The notes: generated by a model not told the origin, from the letters alone. Counted from the first letter of the stretch, positions 10,039-19,351 are shown. The stretch: DNA of 64,000 nucleotides from Fluviicola sp. (GCA_002734085.1 NVXV01000009.1:95423-159422); one strand, 5' to 3'. Translations and numbers: made by a program.

Positions 10039-11187
10039 ATGAAGAAGATAGTAACCATTATTGGGGCGAGACCTCAAATTATAAAGTCAGCAGCAATAAG
10101 TAGAGCAGTTGAAAAAGAATTTCCTAAAAAATTAGAAGAAATTGTTGTGCATACAGGTCAGCATTATGATGAGAATATGTCAAAAGTCTTTTTTGATGAA
10201 TTGGGAATTCCAAAACCTCAATATAATTTAGGTGTTGGATCGGGGAGTCACGGTAAACAAACAGCTGAGATGTTGATTGGTATTGAAGTCGTTTTAGAAA
10301 AAGAAAACCCAGATGCTTTAGTCGTTTATGGAGACACGAATTCAACTCTTGCGGGAGCTACTGCTGCGGCTAAAATGAATATTCCCGTTGTGCACATCGA
10401 AGCGGGTTTAAGAAGCTACAATAAATCAATGCCAGAAGAAGTAAATAGAGTTGTGTGTGATCATCTTTCAACTTTATTATTTTCACCTACAAAATCTGGA
10501 TTTTTAAATTTAAAAAAGGAAGGATTTTCGGAGAATAATGAACCTCCCTATACTCCTGATAATGCCAAAGTATATCACTGTGGTGATATTATGTTTGATA
10601 ACAGTCTCTACTTTTCAGCATTAGCAAGTAATAAAAATACGGTTATTGAAGAGTATGGACTGGAGAATACGCCTTTCTTTTTGAGTACAATTCACAGAGG
10701 AAGTAATACGGACAATGCGGGTCATTTAAATGAAATTTTTGAAGCATTCCTAGAGGTAATGCAAGAACACAAAGATAAAATGTTGGTTTTACCACTCCAT
10801 CCTAGAACCAAAAATTGTATGGATCAGCATCTTTCAAAAGATACGCTGAGTAGAATTGAAGCAAACGATAGGATAAAAATTATTCCTCCAGTTTCTTTTC
10901 TGAATATCATAGCACTTGAAAAAAACTGTGAAATGGTTATTACAGATAGTGGAGGACTGCAAAAAGAAGCTTTTTTCTTTAAAAAACCATGCGTAATACT
11001 CCGACCAGAAACAGAATGGGTTGAAATTGTCGATAACGGAAATGCGATTATTACAAATTATCATAAGAATAAAATTATCGATGCAATTGCTCATTTTTCA
11101 TCAAATACCTCTCTATCATATCCAGATTTTTATGGAAATGGTAAAGCAGCTGAATTTATTTGTAGTGAAATTATTTCAAACTTATAA
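10039..11187 (+). CDS. wecB: Non-hydrolysing UDP-sugar 2-epimerase (WecB/WbpI family)
   Basis: 382 residues, full length for the family. These cytosolic GT-B-fold enzymes epimerise UDP-GlcNAc (or a diacetamido-uronic acid analogue) at C2 for surface polysaccharide synthesis. Seen: the N-terminal IIGARPQIIKSAAIS, HTGQHYDENMS, YGDTNSTLAGA, HIEAGLRSYNKSMPEE, the STIHRGSNTD loop and TDSGGLQKEAFF. The GARPQ start and LGVGSGSHG segment are closer to the WbpI/WlbD subgroup (UDP-2,3-diacetamido-glucuronate 2-epimerase) than to E. coli WecB (GTRPE), so the exact substrate is open. It begins a probable operon with the next two genes (9-nt gap, then a 4-nt overlap). Confidence 0.88.
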   Translation: MKKIVTIIGARPQIIKSAAISRAVEKEFPKKLEEIVVHTGQHYDENMSKVFFDELGIPKPQYNLGVGSGSHGKQTAEMLIGIEVVLEKENPDALVVYGDTNSTLAGATAAAKMNIPVVHIEAGLRSYNKSMPEEVNRVVCDHLSTLLFSPTKSGFLNLKKEGFSENNEPPYTPDNAKVYHCGDIMFDNSLYFSALASNKNTVIEEYGLENTPFFLSTIHRGSNTDNAGHLNEIFEAFLEVMQEHKDKMLVLPLHPRTKNCMDQHLSKDTLSRIEANDRIKIIPPVSFLNIIALEKNCEMVITDSGGLQKEAFFFKKPCVILRPETEWVEIVDNGNAIITNYHKNKIIDAIAHFSSNTSLSYPDFYGNGKAAEFICSEIISNL

Positions 11188-11196
11188 ATAGTTACA

Positions 11197-12492
11197 ATGA
11201 TTTTAATCTATGTAGATGAAGTATCCAAACGACTAATTTACACGCTAAACATTATGTTTAATGCGCGTAAAATAGATTTTACTGCAACGAATGATCTAGT
11301 TAGGTTTGTTGAGTATGAAGGTCCAAAGTTTGTGTATTCTACTCGTGATTTTGAAGAAAATTATTTAACGTTTCATCCAGCGGATATACTGTTTGAAGAG
11401 GTGATTAAACCTCAAAAAATTGAAACTTACCAATGGAGAGCTGTAGAGTTTTTCTCATTTAATGGAAAGCCTGATCTTTTAGGAAGTGTTTTTTATGCTT
11501 TGGTAATGTATGATGAATATCTTTCAGAATCATTTGATGAGCATGATAGATTTATGTCGAAAGATAGCACTTTAGTGAAATTTGGTATGCTGGATAAGTT
11601 GATGGTTGAACGATGGTCGATTAGTTTTATTGAGTTTTTAGAAGAAAAGCTGAACACAAAGTTAATGCCCAAAAACATACCTTTCGTTGTCATTCCAACA
11701 TTTGATATTGATAATACGTATGCTTTTAAATTAAAAGAGGGCTGGCGAAAATGGATGAGTGTTGGAAAAGACATTCTTTCTTTTAACAAAAAACGGCTGA
11801 ATGAGCGAAAAGGGGTACTTGAAGATTTAAAAAATGATCCGTATGATACTTTTGAGTATATTGAGGATATTGCGAAAAGAGGGTTTGATGTAAAAATATT
11901 TTGGCTGCTAGGAGATTATGCCAAATATGACAGAAACATAAGCTTCCACCATCCCAAACACCAGAGACTTATAAGGAAAATGAGTCAATTCACTACAATA
12001 GGACTGCATCCTTCCTATAGATCTGATGGAGTATTCTCATTGATCAATGAAGAGAAAAAACGAATGGAGACTATTTTAGATAGTCCAGTTAAAAATAGTC
12101 GGCAACATTATTTGAAAATGAAGTTGCCCCAAACGTATCGCTCTTTAATCAAATGCGGTTTTAAAAATGATTATACATTGGGATTTGCAGATGCGCCTGG
12201 ATTCAGGGCAGGGATAGCAAGACCGTTTCCTTGGTTTGATTTGAAAAATAATACAGATACGGATTTTATACTCCATCCCTTTACTTATATGGATGGAACA
12301 CTCAATGAGTATCAAGGTTTATCTATTCCTGAAGCCAAAAAAAAGGTCGGAGAGCTAGCTACTGAAGTCTCTAAATATGGCGGTAATTTAATTGCAATTT
12401 GGCACAATGAGACTATTGGAGATTATGGGAAATGGGATCAATGGTCTGATGTGCTAGAATACACCTTGTCATTTCAAAAACAGGAGGGATGA
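11197..12492 (+). CDS. Polysaccharide-deacetylase-like protein (DUF7033-type N-terminus)
   Basis: 431 residues with no signal peptide. The N-terminal third (about 1-160) is a Bacteroidetes-specific region. From about 165 the pattern is that of a polysaccharide deacetylase-like NodB barrel: FVVIPTFDIDNTYAF (metal-binding Asp pair), GLHPSYRSD (the HxxxS-like strand), GFADAPGFRAG and the late IAIWHNETIGDYGKW. The His and Asp positions are consistent with a metal-dependent hydrolase, but not every NodB motif is clear. It is translationally coupled to the GSCFA gene downstream (ATGA overlap) and follows the sugar epimerase, so a role in modifying or making a surface glycan is inferred. Confidence 0.75.
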   Translation: MILIYVDEVSKRLIYTLNIMFNARKIDFTATNDLVRFVEYEGPKFVYSTRDFEENYLTFHPADILFEEVIKPQKIETYQWRAVEFFSFNGKPDLLGSVFYALVMYDEYLSESFDEHDRFMSKDSTLVKFGMLDKLMVERWSISFIEFLEEKLNTKLMPKNIPFVVIPTFDIDNTYAFKLKEGWRKWMSVGKDILSFNKKRLNERKGVLEDLKNDPYDTFEYIEDIAKRGFDVKIFWLLGDYAKYDRNISFHHPKHQRLIRKMSQFTTIGLHPSYRSDGVFSLINEEKKRMETILDSPVKNSRQHYLKMKLPQTYRSLIKCGFKNDYTLGFADAPGFRAGIARPFPWFDLKNNTDTDFILHPFTYMDGTLNEYQGLSIPEAKKKVGELATEVSKYGGNLIAIWHNETIGDYGKWDQWSDVLEYTLSFQKQEG

Positions 12493-13430
12493 AGAAAACT
12501 TTTGTCAATGTTCCAGAGCTAAATTTTGTTGATTACAACCATTCCATTTGTTTTATTGGAAGTTGCTTTTCTGAAAATATTTCTAAAAAAGCTGAAATTT
12601 ACGGTTTTGATGTTGGGTCCAATCCACTAGGTGTCGTTTTTAACCCTCAAAGTGTTGGAGACTTTTTATTAAAAGTAAGAGATGAATCGTATGACTTGAA
12701 TGTTGTTAAGCGTAATGACGTTTATTTCTCTTGGGAAGCAAATAGTTCTACTTTTGGTTATACGGAGCAGGAAATAGGCACAAAGATTCAAAATGCACGC
12801 AAATCTTTTGAAAACACATTGTCAAAATCAACTGTTTTATTCGTAACATTTGGCACTGCATGGATTTATGAGTTAAAAGAAAATAAACATGTTGTAGCAA
12901 GCTGCCATAAGTTTAATCAAAGCTTATTCCATAAAAGATTATTGACAATTCCCGAAATAACTGAGCATTGGAAAGGGGTTGTTGAATCGCTACAGTCCGA
13001 ATATCCAAACTTAAATATTATTTTTACTTTGAGTCCAGTTCGACATGTTAAAGACGGGTTAATAGAGAATGCTAGGAGTAAGGCAATTTTACTTGAAAGT
13101 ATTCACCAATTGGTTGACAGTTTCAAATCATGTCATTATTTCCCGGCCTACGAAATTGTTCTTGATGAACTTAGAGATTACGGTTACTTTACAAAAGATG
13201 GCTTGCATCCAAATGATATTGCCATCAATGAGGTATGGTCTACGTTTTTTAAGAGTGTATTATCACCAAAAGCCCAAGAAATTGCAACTGAGTGGATGGG
13301 GATAAGAAAACTATTTGATCATCAAATTCAATATGATAAGTCAAAGGAGGCTTTAAAGTTTGAGGATTCTAGATCAGAAAAACTAAAAGAGTTCAAATCA
13401 AAATATCTCGAATTTAATTTTGAGATTTAA
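12489..13430 (+). CDS. GSCFA domain-containing protein (SGNH-hydrolase-like)
   Basis: 313 residues. The defining signature is at the N-terminus, FIGSCFSENIS (around residues 22-32). Later conserved blocks are NPLGVVFNP, FVTFGTAWIY, CHKFNQSLF, TLSPVRHVKDGL, YFPAYEIVLDELRDYGYF and DGLHPNDIA (the catalytic Asp-x-x-His-like block of SGNH enzymes, with DGLHPN). GSCFA proteins (PF08885) resemble SGNH esterases/acyltransferases; their substrate is not established. Its start codon overlaps the stop of the deacetylase-like gene by 4 nt, so the two are coupled. A terminator hairpin follows 7 nt after the stop. Confidence 0.9.
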   Translation: MKKTFVNVPELNFVDYNHSICFIGSCFSENISKKAEIYGFDVGSNPLGVVFNPQSVGDFLLKVRDESYDLNVVKRNDVYFSWEANSSTFGYTEQEIGTKIQNARKSFENTLSKSTVLFVTFGTAWIYELKENKHVVASCHKFNQSLFHKRLLTIPEITEHWKGVVESLQSEYPNLNIIFTLSPVRHVKDGLIENARSKAILLESIHQLVDSFKSCHYFPAYEIVLDELRDYGYFTKDGLHPNDIAINEVWSTFFKSVLSPKAQEIATEWMGIRKLFDHQIQYDKSKEALKFEDSRSEKLKEFKSKYLEFNFEI

Positions 13431-13436
13431 ACAAAA

Positions 13437-13470
13437 AAACTCGACTAAATATAGCCGAGTTTCTTTTTTG
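13437..13470. terminator. Bidirectional intrinsic terminator between GSCFA and anti-sigma genes
   Basis: Stem AAACTCG (13437-13443) pairs with CGAGTTT (13456-13462), extended inward by CT/AG. It is followed by a T-run on plus and flanked by an A-run that serves as the T-run for the convergent minus-strand gene. Confidence 0.75.
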
Positions 13471-13493
13471 TTGTTGTGTATTACGCTTTTATG

Positions 13494-14795
13494 CTATTTG
13501 TGAACTACCGTTCCCGCATATACAGGACGTTCGTTCGGTAAAGAATTTTCAATTTGTACTCTCCAGATAAACACTGTCTCTGAGTCAGTCATTTTACCTG
13601 TTCTTTCATCAATTCCTGTCCAAGGTTTCGAAGCATCTTTTGATGTAAATACGATACCGTTATCTCTTGGGTCAATTATCGTTAAAGTGAATGGTATATC
13701 TCTTTGAGTAAGAGAGAATGGCATAAACGCTTTCGTTTTTGGATCTGAACCATTTGGAATAAATGCTTCAACTGCCATTAAATTGTATTGTTCTTCAATT
13801 CTTACTTCTTTCTCTTTAGAGTTTGTACATCCGTTGAAGTCTGTTACAGTTAATGAAACTGAATAGTCACCTTTTTCAAAGAAATGATGTTTTGCTTTTT
13901 TACCTTCTTTCTCAGCTTCACCATCGAAATCCCATATGATTTCTTTGTAGTCACCGTATGCTTCACATATTGTAACTGGCACACCTTTTTCGAAGATGTT
14001 AGCCTCCAATCTAAAGTCTGGAGTAGGTAACTCATTTACTTTAATGAATTCAGTGTCAATAATTTTGTTGTCACTGTCTACAAAATTAATAGTAAGAGAT
14101 TTTTCTGGATTTAAGATAAGCGTAGAGGCTTTTTTAAGTTCTACAATTTCACCATCTAATTCAAATCTTACGATTTCATTCTTAGCACCGTTGTTCGTAA
14201 TCGACATTCTTTCTCCAGAACATATCTCCTTTGAAGTTACGTTACCAGCAATGTAGTTGACTTTTTCTGGTGTAGCAGTCTCCTGAACATTATTAGGGTC
14301 GTTACTATCATCATTATCATCACTTGGGAAAGAAACAGCGACATGATTGTTTTCAGAATTGTTATTTCTATTAGGATTAGCTTCTTCCTTGTTGGGAGAT
14401 TCAGTTAAAGTAGTTCCCTCTTCTGATTTCTCATCAGATTCTTGAATTATATTCTGATCGCTACCATTACTTACGTTATTGGCATCGTTCACCGTTACAT
14501 TTTCATCTTCGGATTCAATATTCGAATTTTTAATGTCGTTTTTAGGCGTTTCCTCTTTATCAATGCGATTTACTTTTGCAGTAGTCGTATCATCAGGATT
14601 AAATACCACAATACTAGTCACAGCAATAGTTGCAACAACAGCAGTAGCAGCAATCCACTTCCAGGCAGAAGAACTTCCTCCACCAGTGGCTTTGGCATCT
14701 AGCTTGCCTTTGACCGCTTCCCAAGCTTGAGGATCATAAGGAGCCTCAAACTCATTGAGCTTGTCTTTAAATGCGTTTTCTAAATTATTTTTCAT
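13494..14795 (-). CDS. Probable anti-sigma factor with periplasmic PKD and gliding-type C-terminal domains
   Basis: 433 residues. Residues 1-35 (ENAFKDKLNEFEAPYDPQAWEAVKGKLD) are the short soluble N-terminal segment typical of Bacteroidetes anti-sigma-like proteins. One transmembrane helix follows (about 45-66, WKWIAATAVVATIAVTSIVVF), then a long acidic Asn/Asp/Ser-rich linker (70-175). A PKD-like domain follows (about 255-340, IIWDFDGEAEK ... YSVSLTVTDFNGC). The last 85 residues resemble the gliding-motility-associated C-terminal domain (VEAFIPNGSD, ... FIWRVQIEN, ... YAGTVVHK). It overlaps the ECF sigma gene by 4 nt and is downstream of it, the standard sigma/anti-sigma order. Sequestering of the sigma factor and sensing of an envelope or surface signal are inference. 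Confidence 0.7.
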   Translation of the reverse strand: MKNNLENAFKDKLNEFEAPYDPQAWEAVKGKLDAKATGGGSSSAWKWIAATAVVATIAVTSIVVFNPDDTTTAKVNRIDKEETPKNDIKNSNIESEDENVTVNDANNVSNGSDQNIIQESDEKSEEGTTLTESPNKEEANPNRNNNSENNHVAVSFPSDDNDDSNDPNNVQETATPEKVNYIAGNVTSKEICSGERMSITNNGAKNEIVRFELDGEIVELKKASTLILNPEKSLTINFVDSDNKIIDTEFIKVNELPTPDFRLEANIFEKGVPVTICEAYGDYKEIIWDFDGEAEKEGKKAKHHFFEKGDYSVSLTVTDFNGCTNSKEKEVRIEEQYNLMAVEAFIPNGSDPKTKAFMPFSLTQRDIPFTLTIIDPRDNGIVFTSKDASKPWTGIDERTGKMTDSETVFIWRVQIENSLPNERPVYAGTVVHK

Positions 14796-15358
14796 CGGTC
14801 TAGTTTGACAAATTTCTCTTTTAATATACTTCTAAGGTTTTGTTTCGCTTTAGCAAGATTTGATTTTGACGTCCCTTCAGAAACGCCTAAAATTTCGGCA
14901 ATTTCTTTATGGGAATAATTTTCAATTACATAAAGGTTGAAAACCGTTTGGTAAGCAGGCGAAAGGGACTGTATAGCCTCCATTGCATATTCTGCTTTTA
15001 GCTTTGTCAACATTTCATCTGAATCATCCTCTTGTTCAACACTTGCGTCGTTAAACATGTATTCTTCATCTGTTGAAAAAGGCTGTCGGTTTCTTTTTCG
15101 AATAGCATCGATGGAAGCATTAACCATAATTCTTCTCATCCAGCCCTCGAAAGAACCTTTAAAATCAAACTCACTAAGCTTATCAAAGACCTTAATGAAA
15201 CCTTCCTGGACAACTTCCTGGGCTCTGTCGCGATCTTTCGTATATCGCATGCAAACCCCCATCATTTTCCCATAGAATAACTTGAAGAGCTCTTCTTGAG
15301 CTGCGCGATTATCTTTCGCGCATTTTTCAATTATTTCTCTGAGTTCATTGTTTTCCAC
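14792..15358 (-). CDS. RNA polymerase sigma factor, ECF (sigma-70) family
   Basis: 188 residues, normal for an ECF sigma factor. Region 2 is seen as LFKLFYGKMMGVCMRYTKDRDRAQEVVQEGFIKVF with the -10 recognition part GSFEGWMRRIMVNASIDAIRKR. Region 4 is YVIENYSHKEIAEILGVSEGTSKSNLAKAKQNLRSIL, a helix-turn-helix for the -35 element (both quoted only in overlapping short parts of residues 22-90 and 140-180). It diverges from mdh across 274 nt and is coupled to the downstream anti-sigma candidate. The target regulon is unknown. ECF sigma factors of this type regulate T9SS or envelope genes in some Bacteroidetes, for example SigP in Porphyromonas. Confidence 0.93.
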   Translation of the reverse strand: MENNELREIIEKCAKDNRAAQEELFKLFYGKMMGVCMRYTKDRDRAQEVVQEGFIKVFDKLSEFDFKGSFEGWMRRIMVNASIDAIRKRNRQPFSTDEEYMFNDASVEQEDDSDEMLTKLKAEYAMEAIQSLSPAYQTVFNLYVIENYSHKEIAEILGVSEGTSKSNLAKAKQNLRSILKEKFVKLDR

Positions 15359-15632
15359 TTCTAGTTTCAGGGTTTAAACGTTTATACTTTTTAACGGTTG
15401 CCAAAATGGTTGAAAAATTTTTATAAAACTTTTCTCAACCACTAAATTAATTCAATTTATGAGGTTTATAAGTTTAAGCAAAAGAAAAAAATAAAGCATA
15501 AGATTATTTGATGAAATAAATTGTAATTACAGCAAGATATGAACTTAATTTGTTCGGTTGAAATGCGATTATTCGTGATAAATTGATTACATTCGTGGCC
15601 GTACAATAAAGTAAATTAAAAATTAATATAAG

Positions 15633-16571
15633 ATGAAAGTTACAGTAGTTGGAGCAGGAAACGTTGGTGCTACATGCGCAGATGTTCTTGCTAAAAGAGA
15701 AATTGCAAATGAGATTGTTTTATTAGATATAAAAGAAGGATTTGCTGAAGGTAAAGCACTTGATATTTGGGAGACTTCACCAATCAATCTTTACGATTCT
15801 AGAACAATTGGTTCTACTAATGATTATTCTAAAACGAAAGATTCTGATGTTGTCGTAATTACTTCAGGTATTCCAAGAAAACCTGGAATGTCTCGTGATG
15901 ATTTAATTGCAACAAATGCAGGTATCGTGAAAATGGTGACTGAAAATGTGGTTAAACATTCTCCAAATGCTAAAATCATTTGTGTTTCGAATCCACTGGA
16001 TGTAATGACTTACTGTACTTACTTAACGGCTAAAATTGATTCATCAAGAGTTTTTGGTATGGCAGGTGTTTTAGATACTGCACGGTACCGTTCTTTCTTG
16101 GCAATGGAATTAAATGTTTCTCCTAAAGATATTCAAGCAGTATTAATGGGTGGTCATGGTGATACTATGGTTCCTCTTCCACGTTACACAACTGTAGGAG
16201 GTATTCCAGTAACTGAACTTATCAGCGAAGAAAAATTGAATGAAATCATCGAACGTACGAAGTTTGGTGGTGGTGAAATCGTAAAACTTTTAGGAACTTC
16301 AGCTTGGTACGCTCCAGGTGCAGCAGCGGCTCAAATGGTTGAGGCAATTGTACGTGATCAAAAACGTATTTTCCCAGTTTGTGCTTGGTTGCAAGGGGAG
16401 TACAATATGAAAGATATTTATTTAGGCGTTCCGGTTGTTTTAGGTAAAAACGGAATAGAAAAAATAATCGAATTAGACTTAAATCCAGCTGAAAAAGCAT
16501 TACTTGAAGAATCTGCTGTTGCGGTTCGTAATGTTATGAAAGTGCTAGATGATATGGATGTTGTTGCATAA
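15633..16571 (+). CDS. mdh: Malate dehydrogenase (LDH-like type)
   Basis: 312 residues. A cytosolic TCA-cycle enzyme that oxidises malate to oxaloacetate with NAD+. Seen: the Rossmann loop VVGAGNVGATCADVL at the N-terminus; the acidic LLDIKEGFAEGKALDI strand (Asp for NAD preference); SGIPRKPGMSRDDL with the substrate-binding arginines; VSNPLDVMTY; and the catalytic GGHGDTMVPL (His near residue 174). It has its own promoter region and is closed by a strong terminator, so it is probably monocistronic. The 274 nt upstream show no other gene. Confidence 0.97.
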   Translation: MKVTVVGAGNVGATCADVLAKREIANEIVLLDIKEGFAEGKALDIWETSPINLYDSRTIGSTNDYSKTKDSDVVVITSGIPRKPGMSRDDLIATNAGIVKMVTENVVKHSPNAKIICVSNPLDVMTYCTYLTAKIDSSRVFGMAGVLDTARYRSFLAMELNVSPKDIQAVLMGGHGDTMVPLPRYTTVGGIPVTELISEEKLNEIIERTKFGGGEIVKLLGTSAWYAPGAAAAQMVEAIVRDQKRIFPVCAWLQGEYNMKDIYLGVPVVLGKNGIEKIIELDLNPAEKALLEESAVAVRNVMKVLDDMDVVA

Positions 16572-16592
16572 TTAACATCGACAATTATACTT

Positions 16593-16622
16593 AAAAAAGG
16601 GAGCTTCGGTTCCCTTTTTTTG
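16593..16622 (+). terminator. Intrinsic terminator after mdh
   Basis: Stem GGGAGC / GTTCCC (one G-T pair) closed by a TTCG tetraloop, preceded by A6 and followed by T7. Begins about 22 nt after the mdh stop. Confidence 0.9.
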
Positions 16623-16653
16623 TTTTAAATTAGTAGCAAATTAAATCCGCATT

Positions 16654-18726
16654 ATGAAATACTTTCTACTATTAGCTTCCTTATTAATTACAGTCCTTTC
16701 TTTCGCTCAGGAAACAGAACGATTTCCATGTGGAACGGATGAAATGCATCAATACTTATTTGAAGAACACCCTGAATATAATCAAGGAATTATTAGGGCA
16801 AATCAAAAGTTAGAAGATTTTACCGCTGAATTTATTCAAAATCATGTGAATGAAAAAGCGGGTGATCCTTATATTATCCCAGTGGTGTTCCATATTATTC
16901 ATGACTATGGAGATGGGAATATTGACGACTCACAAATTTATGATGCGGTTGAACAAGTAAATATTCAATTTAGAAAACTAAATGCAGATACAGCAGATAT
17001 TGTACAAGATTTTAAAAGTATTGCTGTGGACGCAGAAATTGAAATTCGCTTAGCTCAGTTAGACCCGAATGGTAATTGTACAAATGGTATCACTCGAACT
17101 GTTTCTGATTTAACAAATGTAGGAGATCATCAAGTGAAATCATTGATTCAATGGCCGCCAGATCAATATTTAAACGTATATGTGTGTAATCAAGCCGCAG
17201 GACTTGCTGGACATGCACTTTTGCCTTCAGCTGCCGATACTATTCCAGAATGGGATGGGATTGTAATGCAACACACTTATATTGGAACAATTGGCACTTC
17301 AACCTTCTTTAGAAGAACTGTGTTGTCACATGAAATTGGACATTATCTCAATTTACAGCATATCTGGGGAGGAAACAATGTTCCTGATTACTATTATTTA
17401 CCTGTAGCAGAAGCAGCAAATTGTAACGAAGATGATGGGGTTGCAGATACTCCGGAAACAATCGGTTGGCAGACTTGTAATTTATCAGGTACTTCGTGTG
17501 GGACACTTGATAATGTTCAAAACTACATGGATTATGCATATTGCGCCAGAATGTTTACAGAAGGTCAAAAACTACGGATGCATGCTGCTTTGAATAGTTC
17601 TGTAGCAAATAGAGATAATTTGTGGAGTCCTGCAAATTTAGCGGCAACTGGAACGGACGGAACCACAGATTACCTTTGTGAAGCAAAATTTACTTCAAAT
17701 AGAAGAGTAGTTTGTGCCGGTGAAACAGTCACTTTTACGGATATTTCTTACAACGGTGTGAATCAAAGAGAATGGACTTTTCAAGGAGGAGACATCACAA
17801 ACTCCACAGACTCTATTGTTCAGGTTGTTTATAATACGCCCGGGAAGTATAACGTTTCTCTTTCGTCTGGAGATGGTGTTACGACGCTTAATACTTCGGA
17901 AAGTGAATATATTATCGTAATGGAAAATCCAGGCTCAGTGGCTGGGTTTAACGAGTCTTTTGAAGCCGTAAGCTTAATCGATACCCGATGGGTTATTGAG
18001 AATAGTGAAATGCCAATAAATTGGGAACGCATTGACTATGGCTATAATAGTGATCATTCCTTTTATGTCAATAATTTTGACGGAAATAAAGGATTGAATT
18101 ATGCCTTTCATTCAACACCTATCGATGCCTCGGTTATTTCACAAATAAAAATATTCTTTGACTATTCATTTGCAAGAACAAGTATTGGTAACTCAGATCT
18201 TTTAAAAGTACAAATTAGTAATGATTGTGGAGAAACTTGGGCGACACGTAGATCTCTAGCTGCTTTGTCCCTAAATACGATGTCAGACACAATTACAAGC
18301 CCATTTTTCCCAATGAATGATGCGGATTGGGAGGAAGAAGAAGTTACCGTGGGTACATCAAGTTACATGGTAGATAATTTAATGCTTAGGTTTTTATTTG
18401 AATCAGACGAAGGAAATAACGTTTATATTGATAATATCCGTATTTCTAGTTCTGAAACAGTTGGTTTAATGGACCAATCTAAAGATGAATTACAGATGTA
18501 TCCTAATCCAACCGAGAACAAATTAAACCTTGCCTTGACTGAAGAGTATACAAACGGTAAGTTAGAAATATACGATGTTTATGGAAAGCTGATTAAAAGT
18601 GAGAATCTAACGTCCGAACTTTCTCAATCACTTGAACTGAATTTAGCAGGAGGGCAATATAGCGTTAGATTTATTAGTAGTAAAGGAGATATCAGTAGTA
18701 TTAAGAAGTTGATTGTATTAAAATAA
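16654..18726 (+). CDS. Secreted M43 (pappalysin-like) zinc metalloprotease with PKD and T9SS sorting domain
   Basis: 690 residues. A signal peptide ends about residue 19 (LLITVLSFAQ). The peptidase domain (about 65-330) contains the metzincin zinc motif HEIGHYLNLQH, His226, Glu227, His230 and His236, and a Met-turn-like NYMDYAYC. These place it in family M43, extracellular proteases often used on host or environmental proteins. A PKD-like domain (about 345-425) is followed by a jelly-roll-like segment ending DNIRISSSE. A type A T9SS C-terminal sorting domain then begins at MYPNPTENKLNL and runs to SIKKLIVLK. It should therefore be exported by Sec and released or anchored by the T9SS encoded at the left end of the window. 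Confidence 0.92.
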   Translation: MKYFLLLASLLITVLSFAQETERFPCGTDEMHQYLFEEHPEYNQGIIRANQKLEDFTAEFIQNHVNEKAGDPYIIPVVFHIIHDYGDGNIDDSQIYDAVEQVNIQFRKLNADTADIVQDFKSIAVDAEIEIRLAQLDPNGNCTNGITRTVSDLTNVGDHQVKSLIQWPPDQYLNVYVCNQAAGLAGHALLPSAADTIPEWDGIVMQHTYIGTIGTSTFFRRTVLSHEIGHYLNLQHIWGGNNVPDYYYLPVAEAANCNEDDGVADTPETIGWQTCNLSGTSCGTLDNVQNYMDYAYCARMFTEGQKLRMHAALNSSVANRDNLWSPANLAATGTDGTTDYLCEAKFTSNRRVVCAGETVTFTDISYNGVNQREWTFQGGDITNSTDSIVQVVYNTPGKYNVSLSSGDGVTTLNTSESEYIIVMENPGSVAGFNESFEAVSLIDTRWVIENSEMPINWERIDYGYNSDHSFYVNNFDGNKGLNYAFHSTPIDASVISQIKIFFDYSFARTSIGNSDLLKVQISNDCGETWATRRSLAALSLNTMSDTITSPFFPMNDADWEEEEVTVGTSSYMVDNLMLRFLFESDEGNNVYIDNIRISSSETVGLMDQSKDELQMYPNPTENKLNLALTEEYTNGKLEIYDVYGKLIKSENLTSELSQSLELNLAGGQYSVRFISSKGDISSIKKLIVLK

Positions 18727-18730
18727 AAAA

Positions 18731-18763
18731 AAGCTGTCCCGAATATTTCGGGGCAGCTTTTTC
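18731..18763. terminator. Bidirectional terminator between metalloprotease and chalcone-isomerase-like gene
   Basis: Stem AGCTGTCCCGAA / TTCGGGGCAGCT (12 bp, one G-T) with a TAT loop, flanked by A8 and T5. It starts a few bases after the protease stop and lies about 20 nt from the convergent gene's stop. Confidence 0.88.
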
Positions 18764-18784
18764 ATAATTGAATGTATATCTCGT

Positions 18785-19351
18785 TTAAACCTTACCTAGC
18801 ATAGCTTTCTTTAAACCTGCATCTGCTGGCTTGTCGCCAAACCAAATCCCCCAAAGTGCTTTTTTAAACTCAAGTCCTTTAGAAGTACCTAGTTTCTTAC
18901 CGTTCATATAAACCTCAACTCCAGTACCAGGCTTGTAAATTAAAATGATATCGTCCCCTGTTTTAAACTCTGTATTGAAAAAGCCCATAAACTCTTTGAT
19001 TTCAGATTCTGTTGCCTTACCTTCAGTAGAAGTTCCAAATCCTTCCTTTACAGTCTCAACAAATTTATCACGTGTTACCTTATCAGAAACCAATTTAATA
19101 CGAATACAAGATTCTTTATCCATATTTATAACCTCCTTAGCATCACTTGTTTTCTCTGGAAGATATAAAGCGGATACGTAAAGATCAAAGAAGTATTTCT
19201 CTCTTAATCCAGCACCGTTGTATACCACAACTTTATCGCTAATCTTCATTTTCGCTGGGAATTTAGCACCTGCAACTTCAATATCTTGCGCTTTAGCATT
19301 GAACATCAAGCTAGATGAAAGTAAGGTGATAAATAATAATTTCAATTTCAT
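18785..19351 (-). CDS. Secreted chalcone-isomerase-like protein
   Basis: 188 residues. The signal peptide ends at FNAKAQ (about residue 22). The rest matches the bacterial chalcone isomerase-like family: EVAGAKFPAKM near the start, NGAGLREKYFFDLYVSALYLP, IRIKLVSDKVTRDKF, and GFFNTEFKTGDDIILIYKPGTG with GKKLGTSKGLEFKKALWGIWFG at the end. These bacterial proteins are exported, and their substrate is unknown. Flavonoid isomerase activity should not be assumed, because the plant catalytic residues are generally not kept. Single gene with a clear convergent terminator downstream. Confidence 0.85.
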   Translation of the reverse strand: MKLKLLFITLLSSSLMFNAKAQDIEVAGAKFPAKMKISDKVVVYNGAGLREKYFFDLYVSALYLPEKTSDAKEVINMDKESCIRIKLVSDKVTRDKFVETVKEGFGTSTEGKATESEIKEFMGFFNTEFKTGDDIILIYKPGTGVEVYMNGKKLGTSKGLEFKKALWGIWFGDKPADAGLKKAMLGKV

